Positions 7,901-15,163 of a DNA stretch of 15,163 nt are shown here, in pieces. This stretch comes from UBA4416 sp031539425. Lineage in GTDB: Bacteria; Bacteroidota; Bacteroidia; B-17B0; Aurantibacillaceae. The notes below the pieces were generated by a model, which was not told the origin of the DNA, did not search any database, and worked only from the letters and a program-made list of their open reading frames with translations. Positions within the stretch are counted from its first letter, which is position 1; every line of letters starts with the position of its first letter. The translations under genes were made by a program, and so were the position numbers. The stretch is taken from positions 1 to 15,163 of the forward strand of contig JAVKLI010000042.1 of assembly GCA_031539425.1 (NCBI GenBank), read 5' to 3'.

Positions 7901-10900
7901 CGGCTTAACTTTATTTTTACTAATTTTTCAAAATCAATTACCACTTCATTTTCAGATGGCCATACTTTATCTCTGCCATTGTTATTGTAAAAACCTTTTG
8001 CTGTAAGCTTAAGTGGGATTTCGTATTCGTAATAATTGTTGTTAAAATCGGAACCAATGCGCACAAATAAATTCAAATCATCGTCGTTTAAGTTTTGATT
8101 GAGAAATTTTTCGGCGTGTACAAATAAGCGTAATTTTTTAAATGAACGCATATCCATTTCTATATTTTTGGTAATAGCTCGGCTGTCTTCGCCTTCTATA
8201 CCGCATACTCTAAGGGCCATAGCTTGTTCATTTAACAGCACGTTATTGATAGTTTGTACGTTTTGTTGTTGTTCAATACCTGGCGGAAGCACATAATTTA
8301 CGGGGGTTTTAGAACCATTCTCTAGTAAATTAATAGCAGATACATCAAACGAAGTGCCTTTATTATCATTGCCAATATACAAACCTGGGTTTCGTAAATC
8401 AAAGGCATATTTTCTCCAATCACTACGCACTAATTCTAAGCGTGCCATGCGGCAAATAACAGGCTTACTGAACCCTTTCATAAATACACGCATAAACCGA
8501 ATAGAGTTAAAGCCCTCTATCGACCCCACTTTTTTCTGATATTCGGAAATAGGAATTTTAAACTGATACCAGTCTACACTTCTTGTAACCCCTTGCGCAT
8601 TAGTGCTTTTAGCTTGTATTCTATTTACTATATGATTTTTACCTACTATACCTGGGTTTATATCGTTTGGTGAAATTTTTATTCGGTATTGGTAATAGTT
8701 TTCTATTTCACTAAGGGTGTTGTCATTATTTAAATCCTCTATGTTTGGATTCATGCTTGCTGCGCTTGGCACGTTAGCATCTGGGTACATATCTACTGTG
8801 GGCGAATTACCTTGTGGGTTGTTAAATTTTTTATAGCGTATGATAGTATTTGCTTGGCTTTCGGGTAGTATGTCGTAATCTTGTGCTCCTCTATGAAAAT
8901 GGTAGTTATCGGAACTTGGGTCGTTTAAAGCTTCTGTAACTGCTTTACCAGTAAAGGCGCTGAGAGCTGTTACAAAGGGTTTTAATTTTGTTTTTTCATC
9001 AGCATCATCTAAGCCATCATAGCCTACATCTTGTTTCATTCTATCTGCGGTGGTATTTAAAAATACGTTGGTAATGGGTATAGCCACTGGTGTTGTAGCC
9101 AAATTAGTGTTGTAGGTAGATACCCCACCGGCACTGCCTGGTAAGCCATTTTCGTAGCTCATTTGGCCATCTTTTAAAATATCTTCACTTATATTTCCTA
9201 TGTTAAAATAAAGTTCGCCCGATGGTTTGTTATTTTGATCCATATCGGGGTGGGTGCTGGATTTGTAATCATCGTTAAATGGATCTAGCATCCAAAACTG
9301 AATGTATTCTATATTTGCAGCCTGAAAATCATTGGTTTCCATCTTGCGCATAATGCCTCCCCATCTGGTTTCTGGCGATGCTAATCTTCCAACATTAGTT
9401 CCTGTAGTTACAATACCTGCTGTTTGTACGGTAGGTAATACATCATAATTATATGGGCCACGTTCGCTAGGATAATAGGCTAAATCTAAAACTTGATAGG
9501 ATATAGGTTGTCCGTTTGGTGCTGTTTTATCTGGAAACAATTCGGTTTCTAATATTTGACGCATAAAATGATTGCTATAGGATATTGGCGTTATGTTTGC
9601 TGGCTTTGAGTTGGTATTGATAACTCCAAAATACAACGGATCTATAGTGTACCAATTAAATTGGGATCTATTCATGCCTATTGATAAATCATTACTTAAT
9701 GAAGCTTCTGGAAACATATCGGGCTGACCTTGAGGTATACTAGCTAGTTTCCAGCTGTAAGGCGATTTAATATCGATGGTTGCTACACTACCTTCAAAAT
9801 CATCAATGTATGCATTACCACCATTAGCGCCTATAGCCGAAGCATTACCTGGAATTAAATGCGCAAATTCGGCTTGTGTAACAATAGAACTGGCAGCTTT
9901 GGTATTATAAAAAGGGAGTTTATCTAATAAAGTGGTTATAAAAGGTGCATCGGTACTGTATTTATAATCTACTCCCCAAATAGTATTAGATACAGGCTCT
10001 TCTCCAACATTTACTTTTTGCGTAAGAGGGCGTTCATTTAAGTGCATAAATGTACCACCAATATTAAAGTTTTTAGATATTTTGTAATCTAACCGAGTGC
10101 CATAAAGTGTTTTTTGCTGCACGTTAAACATAGAGTTACTCTCTACAGATACTTTAATATTAGCACCCGAGTTTAAAATACTCTCATCTATAATTTTAAC
10201 CATACCTAAGTTGTAATCTACCGTAAAGTGTGTGTTTTCTTGTAGCCTTTGTCCATTGGCTGTTACCAATACTGCACCCTGAGGCACGTTCATGGTATTT
10301 AAAGATATATCTGCACCACCAGATGATTTGTAAGAACCCTTAATTTTGTACCTGTTTTTATTGGCTATCAATGATGCTACAACCCTTGTAGAATCATATA
10401 ATTCATCAAAAATATATTTATTGGCTGCAGGAAAATCATTGGCACTAAATTTTTTTCGTAAACTAGCACCAAATGGCTTACGTGTAGAAAAGTACAAACG
10501 ACCATTCATAGGATTAATGGTATAATCTTTTATAAAATCGTACACACCATCGGCATACAAATCCCCGTTTACACTTAGTTTATCTAAGTTAAGTACCTGT
10601 ACCAACATTTTACCGTTTATTGTATTATTTGTAGTAAGCGGAATGTAAGGTATATCAACCCCTGTAGAGATGTTGTTATAATACACATCGCATCTAAAAT
10701 CATCGGGGCTAATGTTATAGGCCTGTATAGAATATACGTTCTTCATCATCAACTCCCACGTGCTAAATAAAGGGCTAACCACACTACCACTTTTTAAAAG
10801 TTTTAAATACAGTGGTCCGGTATTAAACTGATCGCTAAACTCACCCACTTGATAGATTTGTCCATTGTAAGAATATTGATACGCCACCGCTACAGCTACA

Positions 10901-12429
10901 TCATTATTTACAGTTTGATTAATAGATAAATAGCCTAATCTTGCATTAAACGTGTATTCGGAAGGGTTTAGTTTACGAGCATTTGCAATGTATTCAAAAT
11001 CACGCGAAGCTAACATAAAGCTATTATTGCTATTACAAACGTTGGGTGCTAATGCAGCGCCTGTTAATGCCGCATTTATGCCAGATGCGTTGGCTAACGA
11101 ACGTGGAGGCATTATACCGTTATTGGTATTGGTAAGGATAGCATATAAGGTATTAGCATCATTGTGTGGATGCGCTTGGTTTAAGGCATCACGTATTACA
11201 AAATTTGGATTAGTTTGGCAAGCCGATAAAGTATTACTCAATTTCGGTGTTACCTTAGAAATATCTTCACCCAAATCTGCAAAACCTACAAAACTACGAG
11301 ATTGATCCATATTACCGGTCTGATTGGTCATGTATACCTCTATTTTAGTAATAATAATTGGGGTTGTTGGCAATGGTAAGGATTCCATCCACTTATCATA
11401 ATTATCGGCAAAGTAATGACCTAAAAAAAAGTGTTTGTTCGTCTCATAATTATCTGCCGATATATTAAAGTTTTTTAATTGTGAGCCTCCTTTTAGAGTT
11501 ATTTCTTGGCGCTTTCCTTTATCTTGAGCAAAGAGTAAAGTGGTGGTTAATCTATTAAATTGTAATTTAGTTTTTATACCAAATAAAGTTTGACTTCCTT
11601 GAATTAACGTAGTATTTAAGGGCATAGAAACGTTTCCTACTTCCAAACTTTTTAAAATCCAATCTTCACCATATTCTAAATCTTTAATAGGATTAAAATC
11701 AAATTTTATTTGGTTTTCCCATTCAAACGAAGCTTCTGTATTATAATTAAATGTTACAGATATGTTTTTACCAACCCTACCCGTTAGGCTTAATTGCATT
11801 TTTTGGTTAAAATCAAAAATAGTATTGGTTTGTTGGTTTAGCGTAATGGCTGGGTTTTCATTGGTATTTGAAACCAGGCCAAAAAACAGTTCAATAGAAC
11901 CTGTTGGTTTAAGTTCTATGGTGTTACCACCAAAAATGCGTTCAAAAATATCGTTGTTTATTTGTACTTGAAGTCCTTTTAAAAGCGATTTTGATTTGTC
12001 TTCGGGCTTTTTTAAATCATCAGCTTTAATTTTTGATTTAAAATGGTTTCTCATAGCTTGTTTAAACAAGGCATCATGGTAATCTTGAAAATTAACATAG
12101 TTAGTAGGACGGTAGTTAGATTTTCCTATTTTTTGTGATATTTCAAAGGTTTTTGTTTTGGGATTGTAATTTGTTTTTGTTTTAATATTTTCTGGATTTT
12201 TTAAAAATAATCCACTTGCTTTAGGGGTAAGCGGTGGGCTATTATCATTATCGGGCAGTAAGTAGGCTGGGTCATTTTTTACAATTGGCGAATCGGGTAA
12301 AAATATATAATACCCATTAAGCTTATAACTATTATTAAATTTAAAAATAAGCTTGGCATGTATAACATTATTAAGCAATATGCTTAATATAATAAAACTA
12401 AAAGCAATATGAACTTTTACACGCTGCAT
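4984..12429 (-). CDS. sprA: SprA, type IX secretion system outer-membrane translocon
   Basis: At 2481 aa this is a full-length SprA, slightly longer than the Flavobacterium johnsoniae protein (about 2400 aa). It has an N-terminal signal peptide (about 1-25, cleavage after VIHA). A segment with GLQVQINNDIFERIFGG and ELKPTGSIELFFGL (152-185) is characteristic of SprA, as is AYIDDFEGS (873-881). The C-terminus is rich in alternating strand patterns and ends in a terminal strand, ISLRITL. SprA forms a giant single-chain beta-barrel through which folded T9SS cargo, including gliding adhesins, crosses the outer membrane; known partners include PorV and a plug protein. Its ATG is 6 bp after the ruvA stop, so the two are probably co-transcribed. 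No frameshift or internal stop interrupts it. Confidence 0.97.
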   Translation of the reverse strand: MQRVKVHIAFSFIILSILLNNVIHAKLIFKFNNSYKLNGYYIFLPDSPIVKNDPAYLLPDNDNSPPLTPKASGLFLKNPENIKTKTNYNPKTKTFEISQKIGKSNYRPTNYVNFQDYHDALFKQAMRNHFKSKIKADDLKKPEDKSKSLLKGLQVQINNDIFERIFGGNTIELKPTGSIELFFGLVSNTNENPAITLNQQTNTIFDFNQKMQLSLTGRVGKNISVTFNYNTEASFEWENQIKFDFNPIKDLEYGEDWILKSLEVGNVSMPLNTTLIQGSQTLFGIKTKLQFNRLTTTLLFAQDKGKRQEITLKGGSQLKNFNISADNYETNKHFFLGHYFADNYDKWMESLPLPTTPIIITKIEVYMTNQTGNMDQSRSFVGFADLGEDISKVTPKLSNTLSACQTNPNFVIRDALNQAHPHNDANTLYAILTNTNNGIMPPRSLANASGINAALTGAALAPNVCNSNNSFMLASRDFEYIANARKLNPSEYTFNARLGYLSINQTVNNDVAVAVAYQYSYNGQIYQVGEFSDQFNTGPLYLKLLKSGSVVSPLFSTWELMMKNVYSIQAYNISPDDFRCDVYYNNISTGVDIPYIPLTTNNTINGKMLVQVLNLDKLSVNGDLYADGVYDFIKDYTINPMNGRLYFSTRKPFGASLRKKFSANDFPAANKYIFDELYDSTRVVASLIANKNRYKIKGSYKSSGGADISLNTMNVPQGAVLVTANGQRLQENTHFTVDYNLGMVKIIDESILNSGANIKVSVESNSMFNVQQKTLYGTRLDYKISKNFNIGGTFMHLNERPLTQKVNVGEEPVSNTIWGVDYKYSTDAPFITTLLDKLPFYNTKAASSIVTQAEFAHLIPGNASAIGANGGNAYIDDFEGSVATIDIKSPYSWKLASIPQGQPDMFPEASLSNDLSIGMNRSQFNWYTIDPLYFGVINTNSKPANITPISYSNHFMRQILETELFPDKTAPNGQPISYQVLDLAYYPSERGPYNYDVLPTVQTAGIVTTGTNVGRLASPETRWGGIMRKMETNDFQAANIEYIQFWMLDPFNDDYKSSTHPDMDQNNKPSGELYFNIGNISEDILKDGQMSYENGLPGSAGGVSTYNTNLATTPVAIPITNVFLNTTADRMKQDVGYDGLDDADEKTKLKPFVTALSAFTGKAVTEALNDPSSDNYHFHRGAQDYDILPESQANTIIRYKKFNNPQGNSPTVDMYPDANVPSAASMNPNIEDLNNDNTLSEIENYYQYRIKISPNDINPGIVGKNHIVNRIQAKSTNAQGVTRSVDWYQFKIPISEYQKKVGSIEGFNSIRFMRVFMKGFSKPVICRMARLELVRSDWRKYAFDLRNPGLYIGNDNKGTSFDVSAINLLENGSKTPVNYVLPPGIEQQQNVQTINNVLLNEQAMALRVCGIEGEDSRAITKNIEMDMRSFKKLRLFVHAEKFLNQNLNDDDLNLFVRIGSDFNNNYYEYEIPLKLTAKGFYNNNGRDKVWPSENEVVIDFEKLVKIKLSRNGPNAKLNSDLFTKVYSEPDPDNPNKKITVLGNPNLSNVKSLMIGIRNPGMTSTKKCVEVWVNEMRLTDFINSDGWAVTGNIQTKLADLGDVNLTASYSTPFFGSIDKRVSERNRETTLQWDAVTKVQLGVFFPEKLPEKLFSSKLKINLPFYYNYGETKITPQFNPYDPDVLTDNKNINPEIKDQLLQNAQDVTIRRGFNFSNVSVQGLKLKFMPAMPWDISNFTATYAFNQIQAYNVNVENNLIQTHKASLTYNYQSPLPAIKPFASSKNKFLNLKWMALVKEMNLNLLPNTYGFSIELNKSYSEMMRRDMTSFYTGQPNMTIPLFNKLFNVTRTYNVGWTITNNLKFDFNATNTGRIFEPRGRITNQTQEDTITNNILQGGVNTNYRHTVNLTYQVPINKIPIFDFINLSTTYNGSYNWNRRPFAQEQLGNTIQNTNTKSGTGSFNFLTLYNKIPYFKRVIEDANKQPNLLQSLPEKDLTKGLTKPQKDSVKKKELSIIGKSLAKLIMMFKQGSITYNEGEGTGLSLFKGDTKYVGMDQNFDAPGVGFISGFNDNILQKSVQNNWVYKSPNIMMPYTNNLTKALNYRLSLEPHSSLKIDLSGNVNHGENNSLNVRYDSISHSFKFETPVTTGNYNVSIMPFTFGSLFDNSTSPNTNSKEFNNFLNNRDAVAQELGSMPGSFSKGRFLYVNSQGVWNLYQDGYNDTQQDVLIGSFYNTYTGSKLSNPTLSGVLSSIPIPNWNITWDGLSNLKLVKKWFNNITLRHSYTSKFTIGAYNNNLLYIDGVETRVPVASTGTGQSPNLNSKHIVNTAIVTEAFSPLIKIDLRFVKSGFTSNFEIKKDKTITLNTTAPNIIESSSQEYVFGFGYRIDKLILKFIKLNGKSPESPLTIKVDLSYRKTATIIRSIIYQTSTPSAGQDIFSLRSSADYPINSNINARLYFDWSGIRPVTSPPFPTSTWSSGISLRITL

Positions 12430-12435
12430 TTATAA

Positions 12436-13029
12436 TTACATATGTTTTAAGGCAATTTTTAAAAGTTGTTCCACCGAATCTGAACTACCTCCTAAATGAA
12501 GGTACGCTTTTTCTAAAGCCTTTTCTGACACATTTTTAGGGAAACCTAAAGTGGTTAAAGCTAATAAAGCTTCTTCTTTTGTTTTGTTGGTACTTAAGTT
12601 TAATGTTGGAGTCATGCCTTGTTCTACTTTTCCTAACTTGCCTTGCAAATCAACAATAATGCGTTGGGCGGTTTTATCACCTATACCTTTAATACTTTTA
12701 AGTAATGTAACATTACCAGAGTTTATAGCCAAGGTAATTTCTTGAGTTGATAAGGATGAAAGCATTAAAGTAGCTGCACTGCCCCCTACGCCCGATACTG
12801 AAATTAATTTTCTAAATAAATCTCGCTCTTCAATGTCATAAAAACCATAATGCTTAGGCATGGCATCTCTTAAATACATATGCTCAACAAAAAGCTTACA
12901 ATCCTTTAAATGCTGAATTTTAGAAAATGTCATTAAAGATATTTGTACACTATATCCTACCCCATTGCAATCTATAACTACCGAAAATGGGCTTAATTCA
13001 GTAATAGGACCATTAATGTAATGTATCAT
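12436..13029 (-). CDS. ruvA: Holliday junction branch migration protein RuvA
   Basis: The 197-aa product has the three RuvA domains. An OB-fold runs over about 1-64, starting MIHYINGPI, with the YLRDAMPKHYGFYDIEERDLF junction. Two helix-hairpin-helix motifs follow, SVSGVGGSAATLML (77-90) and SIKGIGDKTAQRIIVDLQGKL (112-132). A C-terminal helical domain (about 150-197) contacts RuvB, after a linker of roughly 20 residues. RuvA tetramers bind four-way junctions and direct RuvB-driven branch migration. It is the first gene of a minus-strand pair with sprA, an arrangement seen in other Bacteroidota. Length is normal and no defects are visible. Confidence 0.97.
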   Translation of the reverse strand: MIHYINGPITELSPFSVVIDCNGVGYSVQISLMTFSKIQHLKDCKLFVEHMYLRDAMPKHYGFYDIEERDLFRKLISVSGVGGSAATLMLSSLSTQEITLAINSGNVTLLKSIKGIGDKTAQRIIVDLQGKLGKVEQGMTPTLNLSTNKTKEEALLALTTLGFPKNVSEKALEKAYLHLGGSSDSVEQLLKIALKHM

Positions 13030-13211
13030 TTTTTATTTTAAAAATATAAGGTCATTTTTTAAAAATAAAAAAAATAGAAAATATAACCTGTTAAATAAAT
13101 CTAAATTATAAACACCAAATAGTTTACGAAAAATAAAAAAAACACTTAATCAAAATATTAAAGCGCAGATGTGAAGCCTAGTAAAAAATGATGATTATAT
13201 AAAAAATTAAG

Positions 13212-13285
13212 CTCCTTTTCCTGGGCTCGAACCAGGGACCCCATGATTAACAGTCATGTGCTCTAACCAGCTGAGCTAAAAAGGA
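13212..13285 (-). tRNA. tRNA-Asn (anticodon GTT)
   Basis: Read on the minus strand, a 74-nt cloverleaf forms. The acceptor stem TCCTTTT pairs with AAAAGGA, with G as the discriminator base. The D-arm contains AGCTCAGCTGGTTAGAGC. The anticodon stem CATGA/TCATG encloses the loop CTGTTAA, giving anticodon GTT (Asn). The T-arm is CCTGG-TTCGAGC-CCAGG. CCA is not encoded. A run of T's follows the 3' end, within the 182-nt A/T-rich gap before ruvA (13030-13211), in which I see no gene. Confidence 0.97.
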
Positions 13286-13302
13286 ATCTTAATTTAGGAA
13301 CG

Positions 13303-13332
13303 CAAAAATAATGTATTTTTGCATACAAACAA
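13303..13332 (-). promoter_or_regulatory. Promoter of tRNA-Asn
   Basis: On the minus strand TTG (13332-13330) is followed after exactly 19 nt by TATTTTTG (13310-13303), a perfect match to the Bacteroidota TTG / TAnnTTTG promoter. Transcription would begin near 13296, about ten bases before the mature tRNA 5' end at 13285. Confidence 0.7.
13314..13321 (+). promoter_or_regulatory. -7 box of the pfkB-family gene
   Basis: TATTTTTG matches the TAnnTTTG consensus on the plus strand. It would start the transcript about 28 nt before the ATG at 13355. A -33 TTG is not seen at the expected distance, only TTTAG at about 13293-13297. The box is the mirror image of the tRNA-Asn -7 box, with 3 nt between the two. 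Confidence 0.55.
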
Positions 13333-13354
13333 TATAATTTAAAAAAAATAATTT

Positions 13355-14263
13355 ATGAGCTTATTAGTAGTTGGAACTGTGGCCTTTGATAAAATAGAAA
13401 CACCATTTGGTAAAACAGATAAAATAGTAGGCGGAGCCGCTACATACATAGGCTTAGCAGCCTCATATGCAAGTGAAAAAATTCATTTAGTTTCTGTTGT
13501 AGGTGATGATTTTCCGCAAGATTTTTTAAATACTTTAAAAAATCATAAAGTAGATTTAGCAGGCTTAGAAATAAAAAAAGGTGAAAAATCTTTTTTTTGG
13601 AGTGGAAAATATCATAACAACATGAACTCCAGAGATACTTTGGTTACTGAACTTAATGTGCTTGAAACCTTTAACCCTATTGTACCAGAAGGCGCTAAAC
13701 AATGTGACTTTGTGTTGCTTGGAAATTTAATGCCCGTTGTACAACAAAGTGTGTTAACCCAAATGCAAAAACGCCCTAAATTAATTATGTTAGATACCAT
13801 GAATTTTTGGATGGATATTGCATTACCAGAATTATTAAGTGTTATTAAAAACATTGATATACTTACTGTAAATGATGAAGAAGCCCGTCAATTATCTGGA
13901 GAATACGCTTTGATTAAAGCCGCTAAAAAAATACTAACCATGGGGCCAAAATATGTGATTATAAAAAAAGGCGAACATGGTGCCTTTTTATTTGATAAAG
14001 AAAATATTTTTTACACGCCTGCTTTACCATTAGAACAAGTGGTAGACCCTACAGGTGCTGGAGACAGCTTTGCAGGAGGCTTTATGAGTTATTTAGATAA
14101 AACCAATGATTTGAGTTTTGGTAACATGAAAAAAGCCTTGGTGTATGCGTCGGCAATGGCCAGCTTTACGGTAGAAAAATTTGGTACAGAGTCTTTACTA
14201 AATTTAAAACAAAGCGAAATCGATGCCCGTGTCAATGAGTTTAAAAAGATGACTACTTTTTAA
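13355..14263 (+). CDS. PfkB/ribokinase-family sugar kinase
   Basis: This 302-aa protein belongs to the PfkB (ribokinase) superfamily. The N-terminal sugar-binding di-glycine signature is VGGAATY (25-31). The NxxE motif used for Mg/phosphate is NDEE (173-176), and the second PfkB signature with the catalytic aspartate is DPTGAGDSFAGGF (231-243, base D237). It transfers phosphate from ATP to a hydroxyl of a sugar or nucleoside; the substrate cannot be told from the sequence. The start at 13355 follows an A-rich leader without a Shine-Dalgarno sequence, as is usual in this phylum. It is a single gene, divergent from tRNA-Asn. An IS30 remnant begins only 16 bp after its stop codon, so any native terminator may have been displaced. 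Confidence 0.9.
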   Translation: MSLLVVGTVAFDKIETPFGKTDKIVGGAATYIGLAASYASEKIHLVSVVGDDFPQDFLNTLKNHKVDLAGLEIKKGEKSFFWSGKYHNNMNSRDTLVTELNVLETFNPIVPEGAKQCDFVLLGNLMPVVQQSVLTQMQKRPKLIMLDTMNFWMDIALPELLSVIKNIDILTVNDEEARQLSGEYALIKAAKKILTMGPKYVIIKKGEHGAFLFDKENIFYTPALPLEQVVDPTGAGDSFAGGFMSYLDKTNDLSFGNMKKALVYASAMASFTVEKFGTESLLNLKQSEIDARVNEFKKMTTF

Positions 14264-14279
14264 AATAAATTTGTTTTAT

Positions 14280-14535
14280 TGGCGGATTCAAGTTATAAAT
14301 GCAACTTTTCGTCCCTTGTTTTTAATTGTTTGCAAATATACTTCTTTAGGGGTTAAATATCCAAATCTTTTTCGTGGCCTGTTGTTTAATTTAGCTTCTA
14401 CTACTTGTTTTGCTCTTGAGTTAGGTTTTCAAATGAGCTTTTCTTTGGACAATATTGTTTTATAAGCCCATTTAGGTTTTCGTTAGCTCCCCTTTCCCAA
14501 CTATGATAAGGCCTTGCAAAGTAATAGTCTATTTC
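14280..14535 (-). mobile_element. IS30-family remnant, inverted copy, frameshifted
   Basis: On the minus strand the end of an IS30 transposase gene can be read: IDYYFARPYHSWERGANENLNGL, then IKQYCPKKSSFENLTQEQ. A 1-nt deletion at about 14408, relative to the copy at 1-139, throws the frame into TAG. The intact-frame tail LNNRPRKRFGYLTPKEVYL continues to a TGA at 14290-14288. The outer IS end is at 14280, 16 bp from the pfkB stop. The 5' limit is uncertain (14528-14550), where it joins IS5-like sequence. The transposase is certainly inactive. Confidence 0.85.
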
Positions 14536-14874
14536 TATATTTTTCAACCATTATTCTATAAAATTTAATTGACCTAATAATGTTTTCAATACTAACCCTG
14601 CTTTTTGATATTTCCTGATTTCGTTTCTTATCTGTTGATGTTAGTGAATTTTTCTTGCTTCGTTTTTTTGGTATTTCTGTATTAGTATGTGTTTTTTGAA
14701 GTCCCATGTAGCCTGTATCTGCTTAAATTTTTATAGCATGATGCACATACACTTTACTTTCTTTAAACACTCTATAATCGTGTTTTCTACTTCAGATTTA
14801 AATGTATCTAGTGAAATACCTGTTAGTCTTTTAAATACAGCTGACGAATTGTTTTTTATGTCTTCCCATTTCAT
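14528..14874 (-). pseudogene. IS5-like transposase, internally deleted and truncated
   Basis: Starting at ATG 14874, the N-terminus MKWEDIKNNSSAVFKRLTGI up to VEN (31 codons) resembles IS5-type DDE transposases of Bacteroidota. At about 14783-14787 the reading jumps, in another frame, to HDYRVFKESKVYVHHAIKI. This is a much later part of the family alignment, so roughly half of the protein is missing. An in-frame TAA follows at 14725-14723. Then ADTGYMGLQKTHTNTEIPKK runs on to ENIIRSIKFYRIMVEKYRNR, ending at 14528. The final family segment, about 20 residues after YRNR, is replaced by the IS30 fragment. It is non-functional. The size of the deletion is from memory of the family and approximate. 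Confidence 0.8.
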
Positions 14875-14977
14875 GCCTAAAAATCAGAAACATAGCCCAA
14901 TCATTAACATCATTATTAAGAAGTCATCAGCTAAATAATGTCAATTATGAAAGAAATCTAATAATGAAACCACCTAG

Positions 14978-15041
14978 CCCCTCCTCCAAAGGAGGGGAAT
15001 TAAAGGAAACCACCCCTAGCCCCTCCTCCTTTGGAGGAGGG
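14978..15041. repeat. Two C-rich palindromic repeat units
   Basis: Unit 1 has the stem CCCCTCC (14978-14984) / GGAGGGG (14991-14997). Unit 2 has the perfect 9-bp stem CCCTCCTCC (15021-15029) / GGAGGAGGG (15033-15041) with a TTT loop. Both are preceded by GAAACCACC and CTAGCCCC, and a third AAACCACCC begins at about 15050, so the units are tandem direct repeats. The central trinucleotide is AAA in one and TTT in the other. Repeats of this look are dispersed between genes in Bacteroidota genomes. They may also act as a terminator for the minus-strand gene ending at 15130. Confidence 0.65.
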
Positions 15042-15129
15042 TTGAAACAAAACCACCCTCTTTTGCAAACAGCGTAAAAAGATAGAATTTGCTTATGCTT
15101 TTAATGCCAGGCTAGCTGTGGATTACTAC

Positions 15130-15163
15130 TTATTTACCCAACTTTTCTTCTAAAGCCTTTAAA
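15130..15163 (-). CDS. Possible 3' end of a minus-strand gene
   Basis: Read on the minus strand from the window edge, codons give LKALEEKLGK followed by TAA at 15132-15130. The composition (Lys/Glu/Leu amphipathic helix) looks like a real protein C-terminus, and a palindromic repeat lies downstream. Ten codons are too few to identify a family, and it could be chance. Confidence 0.3.
   Translation of the reverse strand, partial: LKALEEKLGK

Noticed and set aside
5222..11971. Plus-strand open frames inside sprA
   Set aside because: SprA is continuous and family-matching on the minus strand. The antisense frames show no recognisable protein features.
1..14418. A composite IS30 transposon carrying everything between the two inverted ends
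   Set aside because: The enclosed DNA includes core genes (ruvA, tRNA-Asn, sprA) and the right copy is a dead fragment. Two independent insertions or a past inversion are simpler explanations.
14271..14938. Plus-strand open frames at 14271-14465 and 14687-14938
   Set aside because: They are antisense to recognisable IS30 and IS5-like transposase remnants read on the minus strand.
14978..15060. CRISPR-like repeats
   Set aside because: Only two units and a partial third, palindromic, with no regular spacers and no cas genes.

Overview
The window reads as a low-GC chromosomal segment of a Bacteroidota bacterium. Three things point there: a full-length sprA (the outer-membrane translocon of the type IX secretion system, restricted to this phylum), Bacteroidota-type promoter boxes (TAnnTTTG, one with a TTG 19 nt upstream), and A/T-rich leaders without Shine-Dalgarno sequences before pfkB and sprA. 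I cannot resolve the order or genus from the sequence alone.

Layout, left to right. Positions 1-139 hold the 3' end of an IS30-family insertion sequence. Next to it, 164-1731, is a compact three-gene unit, hipB-hipS-hipT. This is a split-HipA toxin-antitoxin operon with ATGA stop/start overlaps at both junctions and three matching 18-bp palindromic operators in front. A DNA alkylation repeat (AlkD-like) protein follows on the minus strand (1923-2630). Divergent from it is an M49 dipeptidyl peptidase III (2879-4927). The minus strand from 13029 to 4984 carries ruvA-sprA, with sprA alone taking 7.4 kb. A tRNA-Asn(GTT) gene (minus) and a PfkB-family sugar kinase gene (plus) are transcribed divergently from a short, perfectly symmetric promoter region.

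The right end (14280-14874) is a graveyard of mobile DNA. A frameshifted IS30 fragment, almost identical and inverted relative to the left one, is joined to the remains of an internally deleted IS5-like transposase gene. Two C-rich palindromic repeats follow (14978-15041), and then the last codons of a possible minus-strand gene.

The core genes have unrelated jobs: Holliday-junction processing (ruvA), protein secretion and gliding (sprA), translation (tRNA-Asn), sugar phosphorylation, peptide hydrolysis and alkylated-DNA repair. The accessory part is the hipBST operon plus IS debris. The most informative items are the hipBST operon with its three operators, the missing autophosphorylation serines and extra Cys/His cluster in its kinase, and the back-to-back tRNA-Asn/pfkB promoters. 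I saw no CRISPR array, prophage or clearly undescribed multi-gene system.
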